This document shows positions 9,650 to 18,308 of a stretch of 64,000 nt of DNA, in pieces. Below the pieces are notes generated by a model. The model was not told the origin of the DNA and ran no database searches. It saw only the letters and a list, made by a program, of their open reading frames with translations. The DNA comes from Halonotius pteroides (GTDB taxonomy: Archaea; Halobacteriota; Halobacteria; Halobacteriales; Haloferacaceae). Every line of letters starts with the position of its first letter. Within the stretch, counting starts at the first letter, position 1. The translations under genes and the position numbers were made by a program. Location of the stretch: NCBI RefSeq assembly GCF_003605635.1, contig NZ_QMDW01000002.1, forward strand, positions 62,001 through 126,000, in the 5' to 3' direction.

Positions 9650-9829
9650 CTAATTATAATAAAATAATAACGCAACCCCAATTAACGTTGTTGTTATACC
9701 AATGACACTCACTATATTTAGGTTAATTAATCTAGGATATCCAATCCAAGGAAGCAAATACGAAGCAGTTGAGTGAATGATCAGTCCTAGTACGATTATG
9801 ATTCTTGGAATGTGTTTTTTCTTCATCAT
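9650..9829 (-). CDS. Two-helix membrane microprotein, possible immunity protein
   Basis: A 59-residue protein starting with MMKKKHIPR, followed by two hydrophobic helices (about residues 9-28 and 36-57) with a short IGYPRLINL loop. The positive N-terminus predicts it facing the cytoplasm. The frame stays open up to 9901, but only a TTG is available there, so the double ATG at 9829/9826 is preferred. It sits 72 nt downstream of the halocin-like gene on the same strand, a typical place for an immunity or export helper gene. No sequence family is recognised, so this role is inference. Confidence 0.55.
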   Translation of the reverse strand: MMKKKHIPRIIIVLGLIIHSTASYLLPWIGYPRLINLNIVSVIGITTTLIGVALLFYYN

Positions 9830-9901
9830 AAATTTCAGATTTATGTTGTGAGTTTGATTAGTAATGTAGAAAATTTTGTTTAACTCCAAAATTAGAACCA
9901 A

Positions 9902-10756
9902 TTATGGTTCCAAGTAAGCTTGGAAATCAAAGTCGCAGTTCACACCAAATCCATCAACCTCACAGGAAGTTTCTAGGCACACAATGATAGTAGCACCAAG
10001 ATTTACTTCGGTTTCGTCTTCAATAGTATATGCGACAGAACAACCACCGCTTCCGGCAGTAATTGTAATAATAGCTATTCCCAATCCAGAGGTCGTTGGC
10101 TCGGGATAGACGGCCAGCGCGAGGCCACCTAAGTAGAAAACAGCCTCACAAACCCAGTTTGGTGGCGTATCGTCAAGGCCGAGAGGGTAATCCCATGTGA
10201 AATCACAATTATTTTGAGTTGTGATAGAATTGCTATCAGAATTTATGTCTAAGTTATCAGACCATTCTTGGCCTGTAATAATACCATACTCTTCAAGTTC
10301 CGATGAACGACTCTGATTATCCCCATTATTAGTAATCGATGGGCTACTTTTGTACACATTCGTTCCGATAGTCGCGGAAACATGCGTACCATCCTCAAGA
10401 TCACGGATGACGACATCCGCTTTGATGTCCTTCTCTTCTTCAAAAGGTGTCCGAAATAGACGGAAACTCGCATTACCCTCTGAAGACTCAATTATATACG
10501 CATCAAGATCACTGGGTGTGACGGTAATATTGTATTCTTTTTTGAGGAACGACCGCATCTGCTTAACAGGTTCAGCAGACCAGACCTTACCGGTTTGCTG
10601 GTCTCGGATGGATGCATCCTGTTTGGTTCGCTTGAGACCAAGTCCATCATCAAAGTTATCAGACTCACTTGCAGAGGCTACTCCACTGAAAGCTGTGCCT
10701 GCAAACGCTGAACCCCCGATACATTTTATCAATTTTCTCCGAATGATTTCATCCAT
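9902..10756 (-). CDS. Tat-exported halocin C8-like precursor candidate
   Basis: A 284-residue preprotein. The N-terminus IIRRKLIKCIGGSAFAGTAFSGVASA is a Tat signal with an expected cut near residue 30. Residues 31-170 are a charged polar domain. The last ~105 residues are hydrophobic and glycine-rich with six cysteines (NNC, WVC, GGC, IVC, TSC, VNC). Halocin C8 is made from a Tat-exported precursor of about this size that carries an N-terminal immunity part and a C-terminal cysteine-rich hydrophobic peptide. The layout matches; I cannot show sequence homology. It lies in the AT-rich island, followed by a membrane microprotein. Alternative: an unrelated secreted protein. Confidence 0.6.
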   Translation of the reverse strand: MDEIIRRKLIKCIGGSAFAGTAFSGVASASESDNFDDGLGLKRTKQDASIRDQQTGKVWSAEPVKQMRSFLKKEYNITVTPSDLDAYIIESSEGNASFRLFRTPFEEEKDIKADVVIRDLEDGTHVSATIGTNVYKSSPSITNNGDNQSRSSELEEYGIITGQEWSDNLDINSDSNSITTQNNCDFTWDYPLGLDDTPPNWVCEAVFYLGGLALAVYPEPTTSGLGIAIITITAGSGGCSVAYTIEDETEVNLGATIIVCLETSCEVDGFGVNCDFDFQAYLEP

Positions 10757-11109
10757 GGTTTGTTACCACATATTCATATTATAATACATTTATATTCATG
10801 CTACTGGTTCGGAAAATACCGAATTAATCGTATCCTTACGAGAAGCAACTACCGCTACCCAGTAATTGAGATAGCACTTACCGAACACAATAAAACAGCA
10901 TAAGAACCACAGTACCCAGCCGATTGTTTGCGTATGAATACATTCCCAAGCGCGACGATGATGTTCAAAATGGGCTCTCATAATAGAAAGAAAACTTGTA
11001 GCGGCTCTTCGTCTATTATTGACCAGCATACGATTCGGCAGCAGAATTTCTATTACGATCTATCAATCTTATTTGGAAGTTGGTATATCTCTCAAGACTA
11101 TGGGATTAG
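10757..11109. other. AT-rich intergenic region at the island edge
   Basis: About 350 nt between the halocin-like gene and cofG. On the minus strand a TATA-like run at about 10775-10795 fits as promoter of the halocin-like gene. A 77-codon minus-strand open frame (10796-11029) exists but is not convincing. Base composition changes sharply to GC-rich at about 11110, where cofG ends. Confidence 0.55.
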
Positions 11110-12252
11110 TTACTTCTCCCGCCGTGTGACCGCGCGGTACCGCTCGCCCGTGGCCGTTTCGTCGGCCATTGCTGCCCGAATCCGCGCCGGGAGCCACGCA
11201 TCGGTGTCAACGGGGTCGGCTGGGGGTGCAACGTCGTTGCGGCGAATCCTTTCCGGTAAATATCGATCATACACCGGCAGCCGCTCGTACAGCGGCAGCC
11301 CCGCGTCGTCGGCGATCGCGTTGAGCTCCTCCAGTGCGGGCCAGGCGTAGTCGGGATTGATGTAATCGTCTGTAACCGGCGAGACGCCGCCGAGATCGTC
11401 GACGCCGCAGTCGATCAGCTTGCCGGTCGGCGAGAGATTCGGTGGCACCTGCACCGAGATCTCGGCCGGCAGCGCGGCCCGCGCTATCGCCACCGCCCGC
11501 CGCATCGTTGCGACGGAGGGCTGGTCGAAATCCGATCGCTCGTTGGGGACGACGTTTTGGATGATCACCTCCTGGATGTGGCCGTATCGCTCGTGAAGCT
11601 CGCGGATCGCCAGCAGGCTTTCGGCGCGGTCGCGCCACGTTTCGCCGATGCCGACGAGCAGGCCAGTGGTGAACGGCACACCCTCGCGGCCCGCCGCCCG
11701 GATCGTGTTGAGCCGCTGGCCGGGCGTCTTCCGGCGGCCGCCGCTGTGGGCGTCGACATCGGCGGTCGTCTCCAACATCACGCCCATCGAGCTGTTGACC
11801 TCGCGTAAACGGTGGAACTCCGATTCGGTGATGTCGCCGGGATTCGAGTGTGGCAGCAGACCCTCCGCAAGAGCGATCTCGCAGGCCGCATACAGGTAGT
11901 CGATAATCGAATCGTAGCCCCACTCGTCGAGTTGGCGGTGGATTTCGGTGTAGCGATCGTCAGGTTTGTCGCCGAAGGTAAACAGGGCCTCCGTACAGCC
12001 GGCGTCGACACCGGTTTCGATAACATCGCGGATCGCCTCCGGCGACATCAACGTTGCTTCGCCGGGGACATCGTAGTACGTGCAGTAGCTACAGGTGTAT
12101 CGGCAGGCGGTCGTCAACGGGACAAAGACATTTCGCGAGAAGGTGAGTTCGGCCGGCGGCGAAACATCACTCGGCTCAACGGCGAGCACCGACTCGACGG
12201 CCGACTCCGCAATGTCGATGGTGATACCATACTCGTCGGCCGCCGGGAACAT
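11110..12252 (-). CDS. cofG: F420 (FO) synthase subunit 1, radical SAM
   Basis: 7,8-didemethyl-8-hydroxy-5-deazariboflavin synthase subunit, which completes FO formation from the CofH product. The 380-residue protein has the radical SAM triad C50, C54, C57 (CRYTCSYC). The FTFGDKPDD segment and LLPHSNPGDIT, then ETTADVDAHSGGRRKTPGQRL, are diagnostic for CofG. An upstream in-frame ATG at 12393 would overlap cofC and is rejected in favour of 12252 (MFPAADEYG). It lies 55 nt downstream of cofC on the same strand. Confidence 0.94.
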   Translation of the reverse strand: MFPAADEYGITIDIAESAVESVLAVEPSDVSPPAELTFSRNVFVPLTTACRYTCSYCTYYDVPGEATLMSPEAIRDVIETGVDAGCTEALFTFGDKPDDRYTEIHRQLDEWGYDSIIDYLYAACEIALAEGLLPHSNPGDITESEFHRLREVNSSMGVMLETTADVDAHSGGRRKTPGQRLNTIRAAGREGVPFTTGLLVGIGETWRDRAESLLAIRELHERYGHIQEVIIQNVVPNERSDFDQPSVATMRRAVAIARAALPAEISVQVPPNLSPTGKLIDCGVDDLGGVSPVTDDYINPDYAWPALEELNAIADDAGLPLYERLPVYDRYLPERIRRNDVAPPADPVDTDAWLPARIRAAMADETATGERYRAVTRREK

Positions 12253-12307
12253 ACCAAACCGCGGCCCCGAAGGCGCAAAAACTGCTCGGCTCCGGGGGTG
12301 ATCGCCC

Positions 12308-12949
12308 CTATCGTCGCCGAACTCCGACCCGGCCGTCGCTCCGGTCGAGGTCGAAGCCAGCGTCGATGAGCCATTCCCGAGCCGGGCCGTCACCGTGGAT
12401 CAACACCTCAGCGAGATCGCTCGGCTCGTCGATATCGGTCGCCAACCGGCGGGAGTCAACAGTTTCGACGGTTGCGCCAAGATCGGCGGCAGCCGCACGG
12501 TGATCGAGATACGACGCGCCGTGATAATCGACCCGAAACGCCGGTGCCCGAACCACAAGCGCGTTCGTTCCGCCGCCGAGCCCCGGCGCGATGGCGATAT
12601 CGGCATCGGTGCCGGCGTCGTCGCTGGCGGCGATGAGTCGGCGGATGCTCTCCGGCGTTGCCAGTGGGAGATCAGCCATCATGATCAGGGTCGGCGTGTC
12701 GGTGGTCAGTTGGTCGTTGACCGCGGTGGTCAGCGGGCGATCGTCGACGACGACTGAGGTGTCCGCTGGCAGCGCGGTCGCCGCAAGTGCGGCCGTCGAG
12801 AGAACGGTCGGCTCAGAGCCGGCCTGCTGGAGCGTCGCACACACGGATCGCAGCATCGCTCGCGCAAACGCGGCGCGCTCGTCGCCGGTGAGCACGCTGT
12901 CAAGCCGGGTTTTTGGGTTAACGGCCGCAAACGGAACAAGGGTACGCAT
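12308..12949 (-). CDS. cofC: 2-phospho-L-lactate guanylyltransferase
   Basis: Activates 2-phospholactate with GTP for transfer to FO in F420 synthesis. A 213-residue nucleotidyltransferase-fold protein: MRTLVPFAAVNPKTRL (family start with the substrate-binding KTRL), the MMADLPLATPESI segment holding the metal-binding Asp, and APGLGGGTNALVV. It follows cetZ by 38 nt and precedes cofG, so cetZ-cofC-cofG may form one transcription unit. Confidence 0.92.
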   Translation of the reverse strand: MRTLVPFAAVNPKTRLDSVLTGDERAAFARAMLRSVCATLQQAGSEPTVLSTAALAATALPADTSVVVDDRPLTTAVNDQLTTDTPTLIMMADLPLATPESIRRLIAASDDAGTDADIAIAPGLGGGTNALVVRAPAFRVDYHGASYLDHRAAAADLGATVETVDSRRLATDIDEPSDLAEVLIHGDGPAREWLIDAGFDLDRSDGRVGVRRR

Positions 12950-12987
12950 GGCTGAGAGGGAGAGTAAAAACGGAGCCAGACGACGAC

Positions 12988-14166
12988 TCAGAACAGCGAT
13001 TCGAGCTCGTCGCTGTCGTCGTTGACGAGGTCTTCGAGGTTATCGTCGCTTTCCTGTTGGATCTCGTCGATGTTGTCCTGGGCCTCGATCGCGACCTGCT
13101 GGAGTTCCTTGATCCGGGGGACGTTCGTCACGCCGGACAGCAGGACAACACTGGAGACCCGGCCGGTGGCTTTCGTCGGGTAGTCGCCACCGCGAACCTC
13201 CATACTACCGGTCTGCTCTTCGAGCCATTTCCGGCCGCGCTCGATCCCTTTGCGGTTGAGGTAGTTCGGTGGGCCCGCAAGCACGACCAGCGCGCGTTCG
13301 GCCCCATCGATCTCACACGGCAGCGTCAGCCGCCCGAGTGCGGCTTTCCGTACGAGGCTCGTGATCCGATTTGTCGTGTTGGCAGTGTCAAGCTCGTCGG
13401 TGCTATCGTCGCCGGTAAACCGTGAGAGCAGCCCGCCGGACGAGGAAACCTCAACCTCTTCTTCGGCAAAGCCGATCGTCGAAACGCCGCCCCCGGAGAG
13501 CGTATTGATGATCTCCGAGGAGTCGACGACACTTTCGGCGACCTCGTCGCCCTCGCCGACCTCACCGGCCCCGAAGAGCACCCCGAACCGCCGGACGATC
13601 TCGCTGTTGATCTCCGCGTAGCCGCCCTGAACGGATTCGCCGGTTTTCCGCCAGGCGTCGTTGTCGAAGACCAGCAGGTTGTCGACCTCACGGACGAACG
13701 TCTGGAACGACCGAGCCGCGTTGAGCGTGTAGATTCCACCCTCGTCGCTGCCCGGCAGCACACCGAGCCCATAGACCGGCTCGGTGTAGATCCGTTTGAG
13801 GTGTTTGGCGATGACCGGCGCGCCACCGGAGCCGGTGCCGCCACCGAGGCCGGCGACAACGAGAAAGGCGTCAACCTCGTGTACCGGAATGCTATCGATG
13901 GCCGACTGGATCTCGTCGATATCCTCCTCGGCGATCTCCGCGCCGAGCTCGTTGTCCGCGCCGACACCGTGGCCCTTGACCCGCGACTGACCGATCAAGA
14001 TACGTTGCTCCTCGGGGATCCGTTCCAGCCCCATCAGATCCGCCTTCGCGGAGTTGACCGCGACCGCCGCGCGGACGATGTTGGAGTTCGTTTCCGCGTC
14101 GTACTGGAGGAACCTGTCAACGATCTTACCACCGGCCTGTCCGAAGCCGATCATCGCGAGTTTCAT
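12988..14166 (-). CDS. cetZ: CetZ-family tubulin-like GTPase
   Basis: Archaeal tubulin-superfamily cytoskeletal GTPase involved in haloarchaeal cell shape and motility. The 392-residue protein begins KLAMIGFGQAGGKIVDRF and carries the tubulin signature GGGTGSG at residues 108-114; the NSAKADL segment near residue 38 matches CetZ proteins rather than FtsZ. Residues ~235-270 form a variable Ser/Asp linker and the C-terminus is a long acidic tail ending in DELESLF. The start is close to that of CetZ1 of Haloferax. It precedes cofC. Confidence 0.93.
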   Translation of the reverse strand: MKLAMIGFGQAGGKIVDRFLQYDAETNSNIVRAAVAVNSAKADLMGLERIPEEQRILIGQSRVKGHGVGADNELGAEIAEEDIDEIQSAIDSIPVHEVDAFLVVAGLGGGTGSGGAPVIAKHLKRIYTEPVYGLGVLPGSDEGGIYTLNAARSFQTFVREVDNLLVFDNDAWRKTGESVQGGYAEINSEIVRRFGVLFGAGEVGEGDEVAESVVDSSEIINTLSGGGVSTIGFAEEEVEVSSSGGLLSRFTGDDSTDELDTANTTNRITSLVRKAALGRLTLPCEIDGAERALVVLAGPPNYLNRKGIERGRKWLEEQTGSMEVRGGDYPTKATGRVSSVVLLSGVTNVPRIKELQQVAIEAQDNIDEIQQESDDNLEDLVNDDSDELESLF

Positions 14167-14476
14167 GTGGTACCTTCCCTCTCCATTGGCAGAAAAACAG
14201 TGCCATCAGCGCAATAAAGGTTGTGTCTTTCGAGACTGTCATGATTCGGTCGGCTTCGATGCCGACATGTGCTATGTGAGCTCACAACGTTGCCAGATTC
14301 GGCAACAAAAACACAGCAGCACTCGAGATCAGCGATTCGAACTGATGGCCGCCACACCCTCGGAGCAGTCAGTATCGTTTCAGTATCCAGAGGTGTGAAA
14401 GCGTGTCACATAACTATTGGAATTTTAATATGTTTGCCACCGCTGATCGCCGAGTGTCGAAAGAGCCCACAGGTTG
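14167..14476. other. Intergenic region upstream of cetZ
   Basis: About 310 nt between cetZ and the NDUFA9-like gene. It holds a perfect 6-bp hairpin GTTGCC/GGCAAC at 14289-14306 and an AT-rich patch near 14425 (TTTTAATATG). On the minus strand CTTTATTG near 14209-14216 is a possible cetZ TATA box. No gene seen. Confidence 0.5.
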
Positions 14477-15376
14477 TCAGCCAGCAAGATACGAGCCGAG
14501 TGTCGTCAGCGACGCCTCGGCGGCTCCAAAGGCGTCGATGTCGTTGTCGGCGGTCGTGTTATCAAACCGCAGCGACCGGTACTGATCGGCCCCCATCGGG
14601 AACCCGGGGATCTTGCCACCGACCGAGAGACCGACCCCGGCAAGCGCCATCGGCACCGAGACGATCGTGATGGATTTGCCCGCAGCATCGTAGACCATAT
14701 TCGTGATTTCACGGAGTGTGAGATTCTCGGGGCCGCCGAGTTCGTAGGTCTCACGCACGTGTGCATCGTCGGTAAGTGTCTCGGCCAGCATCTCGACAAG
14801 GTCGTTGACGTAGATCGGCTGGAATCGAGTCGTGCCGCCGCCAGGCAGCGGGTAGACCGGCACACCAGGGGCGAACATCCCCTTGAGCTTCTTCGTGAAG
14901 GAGACGAACTCGCCGCCTTCACCGAAGACAACCGACGGGCGGATAATCGTCCAGTCGAGAGCGGAGTCGGTGACATGTTCCTCAGCTTGTCCTTTCGCGC
15001 GAATGTAGGCGGTTGCGCCGTCGGGGTCGGCCCCAAGCGCGCTCAACTGGAGGAAGCGACCGACGTCGCCGGCTTCGGCGGCCCGCACGAGGTTTTCCGT
15101 GCCGTGGCGATGAACCTCGTCGTGCATTTTGTCGCCGCCTGTTGGCTTGAATAGCGGCGACAACGCGACAAGATTGACCACGGCATCGTGGCCAGCGACA
15201 GCCGACTCGATAGAATCGTAGGCGGTGATGTCCCCGCTGACGGTTTCGACACCATCCGGCATCGCGTCGCTGTCGGGAGTACGTGCCAGTACGGTTACCT
15301 CGTGGCCATCAGCAAGCAGTTCAGGGACAAGGTGGCTGCCGATGAACCCGTTCCCGCCGGCGACTAGGATGTGCAT
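14477..15376 (-). CDS. NDUFA9-like atypical SDR (NAD(P)-binding)
   Basis: A 299-residue extended/atypical short-chain dehydrogenase. The N-terminus [20 protein letters not shown] is the nucleotide-binding GxxGxxG motif. The SALGAD and [12 protein letters not shown] segments and [14 protein letters not shown] match the NmrA/complex I NDUFA9-like group. Residues 205-260 ([14 protein letters not shown]) complete the substrate domain. The ATG at 15376 is used; five residues upstream from another ATG are not conserved. Actual substrate unknown. It is divergent from tmk. Confidence 0.85.
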   Translation of the reverse strand: MHILVAGGNGFIGSHLVPELLADGHEVTVLARTPDSDAMPDGVETVSGDITAYDSIESAVAGHDAVVNLVALSPLFKPTGGDKMHDEVHRHGTENLVRAAEAGDVGRFLQLSALGADPDGATAYIRAKGQAEEHVTDSALDWTIIRPSVVFGEGGEFVSFTKKLKGMFAPGVPVYPLPGGGTTRFQPIYVNDLVEMLAETLTDDAHVRETYELGGPENLTLREITNMVYDAAGKSITIVSVPMALAGVGLSVGGKIPGFPMGADQYRSLRFDNTTADNDIDAFGAAEASLTTLGSYLAG

Positions 15377-15496
15377 ATCGCGTCTTATCACCGAACCGAC
15401 CTAAAAGTAGCGTGTGGCTGCGATGGTCGAGACAGCAAACACCCCAACCGCGCCGCGGAGCGAACGCTTGATACGCCACCGGGCGGAGTGGCCTGT

Positions 15497-16078
15497 ATGC
15501 TCGTAAGCTTAGAGGGCCTCGACGGCAGCGGCAAGACGACCGTCTGGGAGTCGCTCAAAGAGACGTACCCTGAGGCTGTCTTTACCCGTGAGCCAACCGA
15601 GTCGTGGTACGGCGACGCGGTTTCCCGATCGATCAGCGCCGACGACGCCGATCCGCTGGCGGAGCTGTTTCTGTACACCGCCGACCACGCCGACCATCTC
15701 TCCCGGGTCATCCGACCGGCCCTCGCCGATGGCGATCTCGTCATCTCGGATCGCTACAGCGACTCCCGATACGCCTATCAGGGAGCGACGCTGGCTGACA
15801 GCACGATCGACGACCCCGTCGCCTACGTCCAATCGATTCACGAACCGTTTACACGCAGTCCGGATCTGACGATCTATCTCGATATCGACCCCGAAACCGC
15901 CGCCGAGCGCAGCGGGAAGACCAACAAGTTCGAGCAATCGGCGTATCTGAAGCGAGTACAACAAAACTACCAGCGGTTGATCGACGCCACCCCCGGGCGA
16001 TTTGTGCAGGTCGACGCCAGCCAACCACCGAAACAGGTTTTGACAGACGTACGTGAGCAGCTCGACGCAGTCCTGTAG
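15497..16078 (+). CDS. tmk: Thymidylate kinase
   Basis: Phosphorylates dTMP to dTDP. A 193-residue P-loop kinase: [15 protein letters not shown] places the Walker A lysine at K13; [21 protein letters not shown] (DRY motif near residue 92) and the LID segment near residue 140 ([13 protein letters not shown]) are typical. The ATG at 15497 is chosen since the P-loop starts immediately; an ORF start 126 nt upstream would cross the divergent promoter. It ends with TAG, which matters for interpreting the amber-interrupted genes elsewhere. Confidence 0.93.
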   Translation: MLVSLEGLDGSGKTTVWESLKETYPEAVFTREPTESWYGDAVSRSISADDADPLAELFLYTADHADHLSRVIRPALADGDLVISDRYSDSRYAYQGATLADSTIDDPVAYVQSIHEPFTRSPDLTIYLDIDPETAAERSGKTNKFEQSAYLKRVQQNYQRLIDATPGRFVQVDASQPPKQVLTDVREQLDAVL

Positions 16079-16104
16079 CCGTAGCGGAGCCGCAACCCAG
16101 CTTC

Positions 16105-16419
16105 CTACCGCTGTGGGAGTTCAACGTCCTCCGGTTGGGCGACGTAGAGCAGGTCGATCGTCATCCCGAGGGCGACCGGCAACCCGATTAGAACGGCGAA
16201 AACGACCAGCGGCGAGCCAAGGTTCGGGCCCAGACCAAGCCCGCCGGTCACCCCCAGTGTCGAAATAAACAGCAGGATCGGCGACAGCCCAAGCGAGTAG
16301 CCGACCCAGCCAGCCTGGGTGTCCAGTCGAAGGCGAAAAAACCGCGTCATGATCGCCGCAAGAATCGTATGAGCACCCACCAGCCCCAGAAACACGCCGT
16401 AGTCGATAACTGCGAGCAT
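16105..16419 (-). CDS. Haloarchaeal three-helix membrane protein
   Basis: A 104-residue protein with three predicted transmembrane helices (about residues 5-25, 45-62, 70-92) and a polar C-terminus (PEDVELPQR). It appears to belong to a haloarchaeal family of unknown function; I cannot name it securely. It is convergent with tmk and divergent from the TrkA gene. Confidence 0.7.
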   Translation of the reverse strand: MLAVIDYGVFLGLVGAHTILAAIMTRFFRLRLDTQAGWVGYSLGLSPILLFISTLGVTGGLGLGPNLGSPLVVFAVLIGLPVALGMTIDLLYVAQPEDVELPQR

Positions 16420-16535
16420 ACCTCAACTACGTGGTGATGACTCTTTGCGGTGTCGACTGGCTGTGTCGGTGCCGCACTATCACGGTATCGCAATCAGGGG
16501 TACAGTTATGCGGGCCGAGTGTGTTAGGCTGCCAC

Positions 16536-17225
16536 ATGCAATCTGTTATCATTGGGGTCGGCCGTGTTGGCCTTCGAACCGCCCGCGTGCTTCGGGAGGA
16601 AGGCCATGATGTAACGGTCATCGAGGCTGATCCGGCGATCGCCGAACGTGGCCGCGAGGCCGGCTTCGACGTGATCGAGGGCGACGGCTCTCGGGAGTCC
16701 GTACTCGAATCGGCCGGTGTCGACGACGCCGACGCGGTCGGCGCGCTGACCGGCGATCTCAACGTCAACTTTGCGGCCTGTCTGATCGGGAAACATCACG
16801 GCTGCCGAACGGTCATGCGGATCGACGAGGACTACCGCGAGGGCATCTACCAGCAGTACGCCGACGAGGTCGACGAGGTCGTCTACCCCGAGCGACTCGG
16901 CGCGATCGGCGCGAAAAACGCCCTGCTTGGGGGGTCGCTGACCGCCATCGCTGATGTCGCCCAGAATCTTCAGATCCTCCGAATCACGATCACCGAGGAA
17001 TCACCGATCCGCGGCTACACGCTCAGTGAGGTGGCCCTGCCATCGGAATCCCGGATCCTTGCCTTTGGCAAAGACGAGGAGCCGATGGGGATCCCGCTGC
17101 CCGACAACTCGATCGAGGCGGGCGACTCGCTGGCCGTATTAGCGGATTTCTCTGAGTTGGCGGCGGTACGGCAGCTCCTTGTCGGCGAGAAGCCCGCGAC
17201 AGCGGTCGCCACGGGGGGTGGCTAA
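16536..17225 (+). CDS. TrkA-type NAD-binding (RCK) protein
   Basis: A 229-residue cytoplasmic K+ transport regulator. Residues 1-120 form the RCK_N domain with QSVIIGVGRVGLRTARVL and EADP at the end of beta 2; residues 140-220 are the RCK_C domain. Such proteins gate Trk/Ktr-type potassium uptake by binding NAD(H) or nucleotides. ATG 16536 is chosen because the Rossmann motif starts at once; an earlier ATG adds a cysteine-rich leader. The stop is two bases before the RAM-domain gene, so the two are cotranscribed. No Trk pore protein is adjacent. Confidence 0.88.
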   Translation: MQSVIIGVGRVGLRTARVLREEGHDVTVIEADPAIAERGREAGFDVIEGDGSRESVLESAGVDDADAVGALTGDLNVNFAACLIGKHHGCRTVMRIDEDYREGIYQQYADEVDEVVYPERLGAIGAKNALLGGSLTAIADVAQNLQILRITITEESPIRGYTLSEVALPSESRILAFGKDEEPMGIPLPDNSIEAGDSLAVLADFSELAAVRQLLVGEKPATAVATGGG

Positions 17226-17227
17226 CG

Positions 17228-17458
17228 ATGGTCACCGCCTACGTGCTCATCAAGGCGAACACAAGCGAGGTTGACCGCGTTAAATCAGCAATCAAAGGGT
17301 TCGACGGCATCGAGCGCGCCGATGTCGTCGCCGGCGATGTGGATTTTATCGCCACGCTATCGGTCGACTCGCCGGCGACGGTGAGGGATGTCGTCGCCAC
17401 CGGGATCGGCTCGATCGATGGGATCGAAGACACACAAACCTACATCGCGATGACCTGA
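17228..17458 (+). CDS. Lrp/AsnC ligand-binding (RAM) domain protein
   Basis: A 76-residue stand-alone RAM domain: VTAYVLIKANTSEVDRV, then GIERADVVAGDVDFIATL and the IDGIEDTQTYIAM end, as in Lrp C-terminal domains but without the HTH. It starts two bases after the TrkA-type gene. The TrkA plus RAM pairing suggests a small-molecule sensing partner for K+ transport control; that role is inference. Confidence 0.87.
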   Translation: MVTAYVLIKANTSEVDRVKSAIKGFDGIERADVVAGDVDFIATLSVDSPATVRDVVATGIGSIDGIEDTQTYIAMT

Positions 17459-17480
17459 GAGGCCCACGCAACCGAGGTGT

Positions 17481-17975
17481 TCAGCTGCTGCCGCCGGCTG
17501 CCCGAGCCTGTTCGAGCAGCCCCGCAACCGGATCGGTGTAGGTGTAGCCGGGGATGACTCCTTGGACGTAGGTTCCCTCAACAAAATCGATGAACGCGGC
17601 CGCGTCGTCGACGCCGCGCTTGATGTTTGTGTCGGTAAGCGTCGCGGTCACGACAGCCTCGCGGTCGTCATGGGTGGCCTGTGGGGTGAGTTCCCGGCCG
17701 GTGCGAAAGATCGCCCCAACATCGGTGACACGCCGCTCGAAGGTCTCATACCAGCCGTCTTCGACGATCGATGCAAGCTCGTCGTCGGTCACCGTGCTGA
17801 GCATCGGGACGGTCACCGTCACCGAAAATGAGACACCGTCATCGGTTGGTGTAGCGTCGACAACACCATCGAAGGCGGTAGTCGTCGAAACGAAGGTTGT
17901 CTCGGCGTCAGCGTCCGATTCAAACGCGCGGTGGCCGTCGACAGCGCGGGTAAGGCCAGCAGGCGGAGATGACAT
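17481..17975 (-). CDS. Conserved haloarchaeal protein (DUF5813-like)
   Basis: A 164-residue cytoplasmic protein with AFDGVVDATPTDDGVSFSVTVTVPML and FERRVTDVGAIFRTGRELTP; it resembles the haloarchaeal DUF5813 family, which has no known function. The ATG at 17975 is taken; the frame extends to 18026 but the extra residues look unconserved. It is convergent with the RAM-domain gene with 22 nt between stops. Confidence 0.75.
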   Translation of the reverse strand: MSSPPAGLTRAVDGHRAFESDADAETTFVSTTTAFDGVVDATPTDDGVSFSVTVTVPMLSTVTDDELASIVEDGWYETFERRVTDVGAIFRTGRELTPQATHDDREAVVTATLTDTNIKRGVDDAAAFIDFVEGTYVQGVIPGYTYTDPVAGLLEQARAAGGSS

Positions 17976-18056
17976 GATGTCCTGAAGGGGCCGCGTGAAA
18001 AAAAGCCCTCTCTTCGGCCGTGACAAACGGCGTCACTCGCCGAACCCGGAATGATT

Positions 18057-18300
18057 AAGTATTGCCCACAACTGTCTGTAAACGACGCTTCGCTTTGGAG
18101 GGCCGAAGCGTCAGCGGGGACCAATCTGAGGCACGTCGCCTGCGCGGGACTTTTCTTGCCGCGTGGGCGATATTGCCTTTTCACACCACAATCAGGAGTA
18201 GCTACAGCGTGTAGCACATGCCGAGCTGGCTCTGAGGGGTCAATTTAAATAGCTGGAATCTAAAGATTCGATAACGCCTGATACCGCAGGGTTCAGGCGG
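18057..18300 (+). ncRNA. Candidate structured RNA (serial hairpins)
   Basis: In a 333-nt gap without a gene there are several good stems in series: a perfect 9-bp stem 18084-18092/18104-18112, a 13-bp stem with three G-T pairs 18135-18147/18159-18171, a perfect 6-bp stem with triloop 18201-18206/18210-18215, a 5-bp stem 18256-18260/18265-18269, and a perfect 7-bp stem 18275-18281/18293-18299. TTTAAAT at 18244-18250 is a possible TATA box for the following microprotein, whose leader would then hold only the last hairpin. No known RNA family is recognised, and the strand is not certain. Confidence 0.35.
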
Positions 18301-18308
18301 GGTCAATC

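Noticed and set aside
10796-11029. A 77-codon minus-strand frame upstream of the halocin-like gene, with one hydrophobic segment.
   Set aside because: Codon pattern is not haloarchaeal, it lies in AT-rich non-coding DNA and the promoter of the next gene would overlap it. I cannot support it as a gene.
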